Shown here: positions 16,583 through 25,150 of the stretch, one piece after another
Position numbering within the stretch: the first letter of the stretch is position 1
How the letters are laid out: each line of letters starts with the position of its first letter
Source: Opitutaceae bacterium
Lineage (GTDB): Bacteria; Verrucomicrobiota; Verrucomicrobiia; Opitutales; Opitutaceae
Reading direction: 5' to 3'
Assembly: GCA_003151495.1 (NCBI GenBank)
Contig: PLXR01000138.1
Location: 1-47,414 of the forward strand
DNA: 47,414 nt
Made by a program: the position numbers and the translations under genes
The notes under the pieces: generated by a model
What the model was told of the DNA's origin: nothing
Seen by the model: the letters and a program-made list of their open reading frames with translations, nothing else
Databases searched by the model: none

Positions 16583-18364
16583 ATGAAGCTCTCCGACTAC
16601 GTCGTCGATTTCATCGCGGGACTGGGCGTCCGGCATGTCTTCATGATCCCGGGCGGCGGCGCCATGCACCTCAACGACTCGCTCGGCCGGCACAAGTCGC
16701 TCAGGTTCGTCTGCAACCTCCATGAGCAGGCGAGCGCGATCGCCGCCGAGGCCTACGGCCAGTACGCGGGCCTCGGGGTCGCCATGGTGACGAGCGGTCC
16801 GGGCGGCACGAATGCCATCACAGGGGTCGCCGGGGCGTGGCTCGAGTCGACACCCGTCCTCGTCATCTCGGGCCAGGTGAAGCGCGCGGACTTGGTGGCG
16901 GGAAGGGGCGTGCGCCAGATCGGTTTCCAGGAGATCGACATCGTGGCCATGGTGAGGCCCGTGACGAAGTACGCCGCCACCGTCACCGATCCCGGCCAGA
17001 TCCGCTCCTGCCTGGAGGCCGCGGCGTGGCACGCCACCCACGGCCGAAAAGGGCCCGCCTGGGTCGACATTCCCCTCGATGTGCAGGCCGCCGAGATCGA
17101 TCCCGCAACCCTCGCCGCCTTTGTGCCGCCGCAATCGGCGGAGCCGAGCGGGGCGGAAGTGAGGCATGCGGCGCAGAGGACGATCGAGATCCTTTCCAAT
17201 GCCGAGCGCCCGGCGGTGCTGGTGGGAAACGGCGTTCGGCACGCAGGGGCGATCCCGCTCTTCCTCAGCTGGGCAGAGAGCATCGGGATCCCGATCCTGA
17301 CGACCTGGAAGGCCCTGGATTTCCTTGCCGACGACCATCCGCTCTTCGTCGGTCGTCCCGGCGCGGTGGGGCAGCGCGCGGCCAACTTCGCGCAGCAGAA
17401 ATGCGACGCCTTGCTCTGCATCGGGGCGCGGCTGGACTACGGGCAGACGGCGTACAACCACGCCCATTTCGCGCCGCAGGCCAGGCGCGTCGTCGTCGAC
17501 ATAGACCCGAGCGAGATCGCAAAGCTCAAGATGGAGCTATCCGTGGGCCTCGCGGCCGACGCGGGCGCATTCCTGCGGGAACTCGCGGCGCTCTCCAGGG
17601 ATTTCAAGGCTCCGGACTGGAGCCGCTGGCGCACGCTCTGCGCCTCCTTGAGGGTCCGATACCCCGTGATGCTTCCGTCCTACCGGTCGGTGCCCTCCGG
17701 GGTCCACAACTACGTCCTTGTCGACACGATCGGCCGCCTTCTGCGTGCCGGAGACATCCTCGTCCCGGGGAGCTCGGGGGCGTGCAGCGAGGTCACCTCC
17801 CAGGCGGTCCCGGCGGCGACGGGAATGAGGTTCATCAACACCCACGGCCTGGGCGCCATGGGCTTTGGCGTCCCGGCCGCGCTCGGCGCCTGCCTCGCCT
17901 CCGGGGGAAAGCGGACCGTCTGCATCGACGGCGACGGGGGGTTCCCCATGAACGCCCAGGAACTCGCGGTCATCGCCCGGCTCAAGCTGCCGGTCAAGTT
18001 CTTCATCCTGAACAACGGCGGCTACGGGTCCATCCGGGCGACCCAGATCAACTATTTCGAACGGAGGTTCATGGCCTGCGATCCCGCCTCCGGGCTGACA
18101 TTCCCGGACCTGGCGAAGACCGCCGAGTCCTGCGGGATCGCGTTCAGCCGGATCACCTCCCAGGGAGACCTGGAGGCCGCCGTCTCCGCGGTGCTTGCCG
18201 GGGATGGCCCGGCGATCTGCGACGTCCTCATGGCGCCGGACCAGTTCACGAAGCCGAAGGTCTCCTCGAGGCAGCAGCCCGACGGCAGCATGGTCACGAT
18301 GCCGATGGAGGATCTCTGGCCGTTCCTGGACCGCGAGGAGTTCCGGGCGGTGATGGCCGAATGA
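16583..18364 (+). CDS. Thiamine diphosphate-dependent enzyme, acetolactate-synthase type (possible sugar-branching YerE-like)
   Basis: The 593-residue protein has the three-domain layout of the acetohydroxyacid synthase/pyruvate oxidase family. The N-terminal PYR domain has the activating Glu48 in LHEQASA and the TSGPGGTN loop. A central Rossmann-like domain follows. The C-terminal PP domain carries the ThDP/Mg motif GDGGFPMN (450-457) and the NNGGYGS strand. Beside rfbFGH it recalls YerE of Yersinia, a ThDP/FAD enzyme that adds a two-carbon unit from pyruvate to CDP-4-keto-3,6-dideoxyglucose in yersiniose synthesis. That analogy is inference from context. A housekeeping IlvB is unlikely because no IlvN or other branched-chain amino-acid gene is near. 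Confidence 0.9.
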   Translation: MKLSDYVVDFIAGLGVRHVFMIPGGGAMHLNDSLGRHKSLRFVCNLHEQASAIAAEAYGQYAGLGVAMVTSGPGGTNAITGVAGAWLESTPVLVISGQVKRADLVAGRGVRQIGFQEIDIVAMVRPVTKYAATVTDPGQIRSCLEAAAWHATHGRKGPAWVDIPLDVQAAEIDPATLAAFVPPQSAEPSGAEVRHAAQRTIEILSNAERPAVLVGNGVRHAGAIPLFLSWAESIGIPILTTWKALDFLADDHPLFVGRPGAVGQRAANFAQQKCDALLCIGARLDYGQTAYNHAHFAPQARRVVVDIDPSEIAKLKMELSVGLAADAGAFLRELAALSRDFKAPDWSRWRTLCASLRVRYPVMLPSYRSVPSGVHNYVLVDTIGRLLRAGDILVPGSSGACSEVTSQAVPAATGMRFINTHGLGAMGFGVPAALGACLASGGKRTVCIDGDGGFPMNAQELAVIARLKLPVKFFILNNGGYGSIRATQINYFERRFMACDPASGLTFPDLAKTAESCGIAFSRITSQGDLEAAVSAVLAGDGPAICDVLMAPDQFTKPKVSSRQQPDGSMVTMPMEDLWPFLDREEFRAVMAE

Positions 18365-18377
18365 ACCCGGATCCCCG

Positions 18378-19505
18378 ATGACAACGACCGAGCTCCTGTC
18401 TGAGGGCGTCGACGCCGCGCGGAAGAGGGAAAGCGGCGCATTCGAGGGGCTCCGCGCGGGCGGGGCGGCGAAGGTCGTCCTCTTCGGGGCGGGCCGCCTG
18501 GGCCGGAAGGTGGCCGCCGCGCTCCACGGGGGAGGCATCGCGCCCGTGGCCTTCGCGGACAACGACACGCGGCTCGCGGGGACCTCGGTGGAGGGGGTGC
18601 CGGTCTTGTCCCTGGAGGACGCCGCCCGGCAGCACGGGCGCGAGGCCCTGTTCGTGGTCACGACGTTTCTCCCCGCCGGGGGCGGGGTCAGGTCGCGGAT
18701 GGTCGAGCTCGCGGTGTCGGGATGCCGTCGCGCGGCAAGTTTCCTCCCCGTCGGATGGAGCCTCGACGGGGTGCTGCCGCACTTCGGCGCCGACCGGCCC
18801 TCGCGCATCCTGGGGCATTCCGCCGAGCTGGGCCGGGTCGCCGCGATCTGGTCGGACGACCTCTCCCGCGAGACCTTCAGGAGGGAACTCTCCTGGCGCC
18901 TGAGGGCGGAATCCAAGGAGGCTCCGACCCCTGTGCCGGACCAGTACTTCCCGAGGGATTTGATCAGGCCCGAGCCCAACGAGTCGTTCATCGACGGCGG
19001 GGCCTATGACGGCGACACCCTTCGCGATGCCCCGTGGCCCTTCGAGAACACGCTCGCCGTGGAGCCCGATCCCGCGAGCGCCGGGCGCCTGCGCACCCAG
19101 GGCGGCCACCGGCTTAGGGTGCACGAGGCGCTGCTCGGCAGCGAGCCGGGCTCCGCCCGGTTCAGCGGGGGCGGCACCATGGCATCGGGGCGATCCGAGA
19201 CGGGGACACTCCAAGTGCCGGTGACCACGATCGACCGGCTTGCCGAGGAACAGCGTCCGACCTTCATAAAGCTCGATGTCGAGGGCGACGAACTCGAGGC
19301 GCTCAAGGGGGGTCGCAGGACCCTCGAGCGCTCCCAGCCCGTCGTGGCCGTCTGCGCGTACCACCGTCCCGAGGACCTGTGGACGCTCCCACTCTTCCTT
19401 CGCGAGACGCTGCCCGGCCACCGGATGTACCTCCGGGCGCACGCATGGGACGGCTTTGAGCTGGTGGTCTACGCCGTCCCGGAGGGACGCTGCCGGCAAT
19501 CGTGA
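18378..19505 (+). CDS. FkbM-family methyltransferase with N-terminal Rossmann-like domain
   Basis: The 375-residue protein is longer than usual FkbM proteins (about 230-280). An N-terminal Rossmann-type segment, VVLFGAGRLGRKV at 33-45, is followed by FADND and resembles the NAD/CoA-binding part of PglD-like or sugar-reductase domains. The methyltransferase half has FIDGGAYDGDT at about 204-214 (SAM loop) and IKLDVEGDE at about 297-305, the FkbM hallmarks. FkbM enzymes O-methylate sugars and polyketides. The stop TGA 19503-19505 overlaps the next ATG as TGATG. A sugar O-methyltransferase of this operon is the likely role. Confidence 0.88.
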   Translation: MTTTELLSEGVDAARKRESGAFEGLRAGGAAKVVLFGAGRLGRKVAAALHGGGIAPVAFADNDTRLAGTSVEGVPVLSLEDAARQHGREALFVVTTFLPAGGGVRSRMVELAVSGCRRAASFLPVGWSLDGVLPHFGADRPSRILGHSAELGRVAAIWSDDLSRETFRRELSWRLRAESKEAPTPVPDQYFPRDLIRPEPNESFIDGGAYDGDTLRDAPWPFENTLAVEPDPASAGRLRTQGGHRLRVHEALLGSEPGSARFSGGGTMASGRSETGTLQVPVTTIDRLAEEQRPTFIKLDVEGDELEALKGGRRTLERSQPVVAVCAYHRPEDLWTLPLFLRETLPGHRMYLRAHAWDGFELVVYAVPEGRCRQS

Positions 19506-20722
19506 TGAGCGACCCACGACCCTGTCCCGTCTGCGGAGGAGGGGAGCGGCGCCTGCTCCACCGCCAGCGCTTCCTCGAGGGCCCGTTGGGCGACGGGTAC
19601 GACGTGGTCGTGTGCACGCGGTGCGGGGCCGGCTTCGCCGACGGGGTGCCGTCGCAGCCCGAGATGGACCGGTACTACGCCGAGCAGTCCAAGTACTCCT
19701 ACGACCCTGCGGGGGGATGCGAGTCGCCCTGGGACTTCGCGCGGTTCGAGGCCACCGCGGACCAGGTCGTGTCGCACCTCAAATCGAAGGAGGCGCGGAT
19801 CCTCGACATCGGGTGCGCCACGGGGGGACTGCTCTCGGTGTTCGAGCGCCGCGGGTTCCCGAACGTGACCGGGGTCGATCCGTCCCCGGAGTGCGCGGAA
19901 GCCGCAGCCCGGCTTTACGCCCTCAAGGTCCGCACGGCGGCGCTCTCCGGGATCCGGGGCTGGACGGAGCGGTTCGACCTGGTGCTGATGCTGGGAACCC
20001 TTGAGCACATCCGGGAGGCCGGGGACGCGGTCCGGACAGCCGCGGGGCTCCTTGCGCCGGGAGGCCTCCTCTACTGCGCTGTCCCCGACACCGAGGGCCT
20101 GCCCGAACACCCGGGCTCCCCCTACCAGCAGTTCAGCGTGGAGCACGTGAACTTCTTCTCCCTTCATTCGCTCGACCGCCTCCTGGGTTCATGCGGGCTT
20201 GCGCCCGTCGACCGGGCCCGCTGGAGCGTCGAATGGCGAAGCGGCGTGATTGAGCCGATCGCCAGCGGACTGTACCGGGCGGGTCCCGTTGCCCCGGCGT
20301 CGTTCGACGCGGCGACCGGGCCCGCCCTTGAGCGGTACCTCGAGATCTCCCGGGAGGGGGACCGCGAAATCCTCGGGGTGATCGAGGCGATTGCGAGGAG
20401 CCGGGAGCCGATCCTCGTCTGGGGGGCCGGCTCGCTGACCCGGAGGCTGCTCGCCACGACCCGGCTGGGGGAGGCCAGCATAGCCGCGTTTGTCGACGGC
20501 AACACCCACCTGGCGGGCGGGACGCTCGCGGGAAAGCCGATCCTCTCGCCGGGGGAACTCGGCGGCCGCGGGGAGACGATCCTGATCTCCTCCTTGGCGT
20601 TTCGGGAGGAGATCCTCGGGGAGATCAGGGGCAAGAGGGGCCTTCGAAACCCCGTGATCTCGCTGACGGGGGAAAAACCAACCGGGAGCGAGGGCCCCCG
20701 GGAAACGCGCGCACACCCTTGA
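19505..20722 (+). CDS. TylC3-like nucleotide-sugar C-methyltransferase
   Basis: The 405-residue protein matches the three-part plan of sugar 3-C-methyltransferases. It has an N-terminal zinc site CPVC (7-10) and CTRC (37-40), a SAM domain with ILDIGCATGG at about 99-108, and a C-terminal Rossmann-like domain starting with LVWGAGSLTRRL. TylC3 and relatives methylate C3 of NDP-4-keto-2,6-dideoxysugars. Here a CDP- or dTDP-4-keto-6-deoxy sugar from the upstream genes would be the substrate, giving a branched sugar. Start is ATG 19505; GTG 19502 one codon earlier is possible. The stop overlaps the TTG start of the ligase gene. Confidence 0.87.
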   Translation: MSDPRPCPVCGGGERRLLHRQRFLEGPLGDGYDVVVCTRCGAGFADGVPSQPEMDRYYAEQSKYSYDPAGGCESPWDFARFEATADQVVSHLKSKEARILDIGCATGGLLSVFERRGFPNVTGVDPSPECAEAAARLYALKVRTAALSGIRGWTERFDLVLMLGTLEHIREAGDAVRTAAGLLAPGGLLYCAVPDTEGLPEHPGSPYQQFSVEHVNFFSLHSLDRLLGSCGLAPVDRARWSVEWRSGVIEPIASGLYRAGPVAPASFDAATGPALERYLEISREGDREILGVIEAIARSREPILVWGAGSLTRRLLATTRLGEASIAAFVDGNTHLAGGTLAGKPILSPGELGGRGETILISSLAFREEILGEIRGKRGLRNPVISLTGEKPTGSEGPRETRAHP

Positions 20723-22269
20723 AACACGCTCTGATCATCCTCCGGCGAGCGACCCGTGCCACGGCAGGCATGGGGTGTTTTGCGCTGGCGCTTCGGTTCC
20801 TCATCGTCGGGGGACTCGACGCGGAGGATCCCGTGGCATTCCTGCTGCTTGCCGGCGGCGTTGCGGCCACCGCGCTCTGGAATCCGCTCGCTGCTTTCAG
20901 GGCAGTCGCCCTGTTGTTTCCCCTCCTGTTCGGACTGGGGCGGATGAACCTGCTGGCCGTGGGTTCCGCCGAGACCGTCGCCCTGGCGGCCCTCAGCGTC
21001 GCCGCCCTGTCGCGCGCCCTGGCGCTGCGGCTGCTCGGAAGGATCCCCTGGGGCCCGCCGCCGGATCCCCCTGGCATAGGCTCCCGCATGCTCGGTCTTG
21101 CGGACGCGCTGGCTGTCTGGACGCTGATTTCCTTTGGTTGGTGGCTGCACGGCAGGCTGGGGGACGCCTCCACGCTCAGGGCGCTCGCCCACCAGCCGAT
21201 ATTTGGGTTCAGCGACGTCCGGTTTCCCGTAACGGACACGCTGATCTGGCTTCTGGGATGGTATTACCTCCGTGAGCTCGTGGCGGGCACCCGAGGGGCT
21301 TCCTATGGGCGTGCCGGGGAGCCGGCGTGCCCGTCGGGGGCACAGGACGGGTGGATCTGCCTCTGCCTCCTTTGCTGGGCGGCGTGCACCGCCGTGTTCT
21401 TTGTCCTTCAGGACGGGCTGGGGCTGGCGGACGGGTTCAATTACGACCCGAAGTTCAGCGTGCCGACCTCGATGTTCAACGATCCCCACACCTTCGGGGG
21501 CGTGGCCGCTTCGCTCGCCGTGATGCTTGCGCTGATCTCCCGGGAACGGCGCTCCAGGGCCCGAATCCTCACCGCCGCCGGCGCAGCCGTGATGCTTCTC
21601 TTCGTGTTCCTTTGCTACTCGCGGGCGGCCTGGTTCGCCTCCGCCGCCGTATTCGGGGCGGTCCTATTGGCCGGGCACCGCCGGATCGCGCTCGTCCTGG
21701 GGCTTCTCGTTTTGCTGGGCGCCGGCCTCGTGGCCTGGCGTTCCGATGATCTCCTCAGGCTGAATCGTCCCTATCTCACGCGAATCGTGTATTCCGTGCG
21801 CCTGGATCGACTGATGGACAACCGCGAGGCCAGGTTCGTGATCTACCGCCGCGTCCCCGCCATGGTCTCTGCGTATCCTCTCCTCGGGCAGGGTCCCGGG
21901 GCCTCGCGGGTCTCAAGCATCCCCTTTGTCCACCCCACCGACCCCTTTGGGCCCGAGTTCGTGCACGACGCGGTGCTCCAGGCCGCGGTGGAGCAGGGCG
22001 TGCCCGCCGGGGCCGCGCTCCTTGCGCTCCTCGTGCTTCCGCTCGGGTACGCGTTCAGGTGGCGGCATCGCCTCCGCGCGGATCCGGTCGCGGCCGCCGC
22101 CGCGCTGGGTTTGCTCGCCTTCCTCCTCACCCAGCTGACCTCGAATTCGATCAACGTCTATCTGGACCAGCAGGTCTTCCTCTGGACGCTGACTGCCCTC
22201 CTGATCGGGCGCCTTGGCCCGCCCACGGGAGGGAATCCACAATCCATAGGAAGGGCCCCGTCCGGGTGA
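20719..22269 (+). CDS. O-antigen ligase/polymerase-like membrane protein (Wzy_C family)
   Basis: The 516-residue protein has about twelve membrane helices. The family features are the YSRAAWFAS segment near residue 301 and the large periplasmic loop ending in VHDAVLQAAVEQG (about 415-427), both typical of O-antigen ligases (WaaL/RfaL) and related polymerases. A TTG start at 20719 overlaps the preceding stop (TTGA); no better start exists close by. It would join or polymerise lipid-linked glycan units at the outer face of the inner membrane. A second Wzy-like protein at 29803 makes a ligase or a second polymer system possible. It closes the coupled operon begun at rfbG. Confidence 0.85.
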   Translation: MKHALIILRRATRATAGMGCFALALRFLIVGGLDAEDPVAFLLLAGGVAATALWNPLAAFRAVALLFPLLFGLGRMNLLAVGSAETVALAALSVAALSRALALRLLGRIPWGPPPDPPGIGSRMLGLADALAVWTLISFGWWLHGRLGDASTLRALAHQPIFGFSDVRFPVTDTLIWLLGWYYLRELVAGTRGASYGRAGEPACPSGAQDGWICLCLLCWAACTAVFFVLQDGLGLADGFNYDPKFSVPTSMFNDPHTFGGVAASLAVMLALISRERRSRARILTAAGAAVMLLFVFLCYSRAAWFASAAVFGAVLLAGHRRIALVLGLLVLLGAGLVAWRSDDLLRLNRPYLTRIVYSVRLDRLMDNREARFVIYRRVPAMVSAYPLLGQGPGASRVSSIPFVHPTDPFGPEFVHDAVLQAAVEQGVPAGAALLALLVLPLGYAFRWRHRLRADPVAAAAALGLLAFLLTQLTSNSINVYLDQQVFLWTLTALLIGRLGPPTGGNPQSIGRAPSG

Positions 22270-22488
22270 CCGCCTATACCCCAAGCGGTTTCCCCGATGC
22301 CGCGGACCTAGCCCCAATGCGTCCATGTCCGGCCAATGGCGGCGGCCGCCCTACTATGGACTCGACACCTTGCTCGGATGAACAATACCAACTGTGATGT
22401 GGCGGCGCGCGAGGAAGATCCATCGCTCGCTTCCCCATGCCAGGCGTCCGTCCGGGCGCTTTCCGTGACATGAGTTCAAAACCTCGAA

Positions 22489-23352
22489 ATGAAACCTGAT
22501 TCCAGCTCCAAGGGCAGCACCTACGGGGGCTGGTCTGTCACCATGGAGACGCTGAGCCGCGGGTTCGCGGCCTTCGTCGAGAGGGTCATTCCCACCGGTG
22601 CTTGGGAGCGTGCAAGGAATCTCTACCGCTCATCTCCATGGTTGAGGCGCACCGCGAGCCGCTTCCTCGGGCGAAGGTTCCAGGACCCGACGGTCAAGCT
22701 CGACTCCCAGTTCCTGGGCAGCGCCTATGGGGGCAGGGCGGTGCACCTGGAGGCGCTGAGTCCCGCCTCAATCGTGTATTCCTTCGGCGTCGGCCAGGAT
22801 GTCACGTTCGACCTGGCCCTGATCGAGCTGGTGGGCTGCGAGATCAACGCCTTTGATCCCACCCCGTTTTCGACGCAATGGATCGAGCGCCAGCAATTGC
22901 CGGCGAGGTTCAAATTCCACAAGCTCGGCGTTGCCGCCACCGATGGAACGGTCGACTTCCACTACCCGGATGACGACGCATCGGTCTCATTCAGCCAAAG
23001 GCCCGAGTCGGCCTCCGCGACGCTCCGGACGGTGAGCTGCCCCGTCAGCGCGGTGTCGACGATCATGCGGCAGTTGGGCCACGACAGGATCGACCTGGCG
23101 AAGTTTGATATCGAGGGATTCGAGTACGAGGTCGTCAGAAGCCTGGTTCGGGACAAGGTCCGGCCGCTCTTCATCATGATCGAGTTTCACCACGGGGTCT
23201 ATGGGATCACCAAGTCGATGACACGCCAGAGCGCGCAGGAGCTGTTGTCCTACGGCTATGGTATCTATTGGATCAGCGATCTTGGAAGGGAATATGGCTT
23301 TGTGGATCTGGGATCGGAATTCATGAAACGGCGCAGCAACAATTCTAGATGA
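22489..23352 (+). CDS. FkbM-family methyltransferase with duplicated N-terminal motif
   Basis: The 287-residue protein has the FkbM features SFGVGQDVTFDLALI at about 95-109 and LAKFDIEGFEYE at about 205-216. A 15-residue motif typical of this subfamily's start (GSxYGGxxVxxExLS) occurs twice, at 9-23 and 77-91, as if the first 70 residues arose by partial duplication or recombination with a relative. The start ATG 22489 gives the complete first copy. The stop overlaps the next start (ATGA). Base composition is less GC-rich than the operon before it. Probably a sugar O-methyltransferase. Confidence 0.85.
   Translation: MKPDSSSKGSTYGGWSVTMETLSRGFAAFVERVIPTGAWERARNLYRSSPWLRRTASRFLGRRFQDPTVKLDSQFLGSAYGGRAVHLEALSPASIVYSFGVGQDVTFDLALIELVGCEINAFDPTPFSTQWIERQQLPARFKFHKLGVAATDGTVDFHYPDDDASVSFSQRPESASATLRTVSCPVSAVSTIMRQLGHDRIDLAKFDIEGFEYEVVRSLVRDKVRPLFIMIEFHHGVYGITKSMTRQSAQELLSYGYGIYWISDLGREYGFVDLGSEFMKRRSNNSR
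22513..22557 (+). repeat. First copy of internal 15-codon motif in FkbM gene
   Basis: Encodes GSTYGGWSVTMETLS. It matches the second copy at 22717-22761 in 9 of 15 residues with no gaps, and the two are 68 codons apart. Confidence 0.7.
22717..22761 (+). repeat. Second copy of internal 15-codon motif in FkbM gene
   Basis: Encodes GSAYGGRAVHLEALS, immediately before the SAM-binding segment. This is the position the motif occupies in normal FkbM proteins, so this copy is the functional one and the upstream copy is the extra. Confidence 0.7.
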
Positions 23353-24068
23353 AGAGATTTCTAAAAGACTGCCTCGGATTGCTCGCACGAACCAAGATTA
23401 TCGGGCCGCTCCTGATAAGAGGCAGCAGTTTTGTAGCGAGTGCGGGTCACTGCGACGTCATCTTCTATGATGACCCCAAGCGATCAAAGGTGATCGACCT
23501 TGTCCGGAGCATCCACAGAGAGACAACAATGATTCTGGGAGATTGCGAGGCCTACCAAGTTTACATGGCAGTTGAACGAACCTCGAAGGTGCCGGGAGAC
23601 CTGGCAGAGGTCGGGACGTTTCGGGGCGGGTCAGCCAAGATAATCTGCGAGGCCAAGGGAAACCGCGTCTTGCACGTTTTCGATACCTTCGAGGGTCTTC
23701 CATCTTTGACCCAAACGGATAACCCTGAAGAATTCCGGGAGGGCCAGTTCAAGTCATCGTTCGAGGAGGTTCGCCTCTTCTTGTCCAAGTATGCCAATCT
23801 CCATCTTTACAAGGGCCTATTCCCTTCAACGGCGGGACCGATAACCGACATTCGGTTCTCCTTCGTCAATCTGGATGTCGACTTGCACGAGTCGACGCTG
23901 GCCTGCCTCGAATTCTTCTACCCGAGGATGTCTCGGGGAGGCGTGATACTCTCCCACGACTATATGAGCACGCCGGGAGTCAGAAGGGCGTTTGATGATT
24001 TCTTTCGTGAAAAACCCGAGCCCATAATCGAGATGGCGGGGTCGCAGTGCCTGGTGGTGAAGCTGTGA
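23349..24068 (+). CDS. TylF/MycF-type sugar O-methyltransferase
   Basis: The 239-residue protein carries the macrocin-O-methyltransferase motifs: LAEVGTFRGGSAKII (SAM loop), HVFDTFEGLPSL, and VNLDVDLHESTLACLEFF, followed by MSRGGVILSHDY with the metal-binding Asp. TylF-type enzymes methylate sugar hydroxyls in an Mg-dependent way. ATG 23349 overlaps the FkbM stop (ATGA). The gene is the most AT-rich of this part, consistent with acquisition together with its neighbours. It ends a two-gene rightward unit that faces a leftward unit, with 119 bases between and no clear terminator. Confidence 0.88.
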   Translation: MKRFLKDCLGLLARTKIIGPLLIRGSSFVASAGHCDVIFYDDPKRSKVIDLVRSIHRETTMILGDCEAYQVYMAVERTSKVPGDLAEVGTFRGGSAKIICEAKGNRVLHVFDTFEGLPSLTQTDNPEEFREGQFKSSFEEVRLFLSKYANLHLYKGLFPSTAGPITDIRFSFVNLDVDLHESTLACLEFFYPRMSRGGVILSHDYMSTPGVRRAFDDFFREKPEPIIEMAGSQCLVVKL

Positions 24069-24187
24069 CCCGGTCTCCCTCGGAATAAGCGCTGCCAAAC
24101 TGATCCAACGGGACCGCATCCACCCTCCCTCCCTCTGACGTTCCTAACGGCGGGCTGAGGCCAGCTCCCGGGAGGCGTGCGAAGGGC

Positions 24188-25150
24188 TCAGATCTCGAGT
24201 TTGCGGGCTGCAATATTCGAAAGCATGCCGCGAATGGAGAGACGCATGGCTTCCGATGATGAGCTTCGATTCGTCCAGCCGGCTCTGCGGGCCTTTTCCG
24301 ATGAGAAGCGGATTATCGGCACGTCTCCTGACCATCCCTTTGGAGTGACGCCATATTGAACGGCCACATCCGTTAGACCCATTTCGCTGATCACAGACGC
24401 TGCTATCTGCTTTACGGTGATGTAGTCCCCCGTGCAGAGGTTGAAATAATCGTAACCCGTGAAGCCCTTGGCCAGAAATAGGACGAGGCCGTCGACGACG
24501 TCGTCGACATGAATGTAGGACTTTGACTGCAGCCCATTGCCAAGGACGTTCAACCGAGTCGGGTCAAGGCGCAGCTTGCGGATGAAATCGAAACCAACGC
24601 CGTGAGTCTGGTTGGGCCCCACCACGTTTGCAAAGCGGTATGTGAGGCCGTTGATGCCGAACATGCTGCAATATGCGCTCAGCAGTGCTTCGCCCGCTAT
24701 CTTGCTCGCGGCATACGTCGAGGTCGGTCGCGGCGAAAAACTCTCCTCATCGAATTCCCGGGTGGCATCGTCGCCGAACACCCCGCTGCCGCTTGCATAG
24801 ACAATCGAACCCACTTTGGCCTTCCTGGCAGCCTCAAAGACCAGGTGAGTGAGCAACGTTCCCCTATCAAAATCAACCGCTGGCTCTGTAACCGCACGCG
24901 AAATGTCGGGATTTGATGCAAGGTGGTAAAGAATGTCCGTTCCGGCCATGGCCTCCATGAGCTGGTCCTGCTCTGTGATATCGGCGCGGATCAACTTCAG
25001 ACGTTCATCGGCGAGCAGCGGCTCAAGGTGCCAAAGTTTTCCCGACGAGAAATTGTCAAAAGCGGTGATCTGGCCGGCGCCTAACTTCAAAAGACGGCCA
25101 ATCAGGTTGGAGCCAATGAAGCCGGCACCTCCGATAACGGTGATTTTCAT
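24188..25150 (-). CDS. NAD-dependent nucleotide-sugar epimerase/dehydratase (extended SDR)
   Basis: The 320-residue protein has the NAD loop IGGAGFIGSN at 6-15, catalytic Tyr146 and Lys150 in YAASK, a SGSGVFGD motif at 120-127, and YIHVDDVVDGL in the C-terminal part, typical of UDP-glucose/UDP-GlcNAc 4-epimerase relatives. ATG 25150-25148 overlaps the stop of the upstream glycosyltransferase, so the two are co-translated. The substrate is unknown; pairing with a GT4 suggests it supplies that enzyme's donor. Less GC-rich than the main operons. Confidence 0.88.
   Translation of the reverse strand: MKITVIGGAGFIGSNLIGRLLKLGAGQITAFDNFSSGKLWHLEPLLADERLKLIRADITEQDQLMEAMAGTDILYHLASNPDISRAVTEPAVDFDRGTLLTHLVFEAARKAKVGSIVYASGSGVFGDDATREFDEESFSPRPTSTYAASKIAGEALLSAYCSMFGINGLTYRFANVVGPNQTHGVGFDFIRKLRLDPTRLNVLGNGLQSKSYIHVDDVVDGLVLFLAKGFTGYDYFNLCTGDYITVKQIAASVISEMGLTDVAVQYGVTPKGWSGDVPIIRFSSEKARRAGWTNRSSSSEAMRLSIRGMLSNIAARKLEI

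Noticed and set aside
14387..17467. Very long leftward reading frame opposite the NeuB-like and ThDP genes
   Set aside because: It is a high-GC shadow: its protein is Arg/Gly/Ala/His-rich, without family character, and the plus-strand genes have clear motifs and coupling.
24165..24174. CTCCCGGGAG palindrome between convergent genes as a bidirectional terminator
   Set aside because: It has no loop and no T-runs on either side, so it cannot form a usual hairpin terminator.
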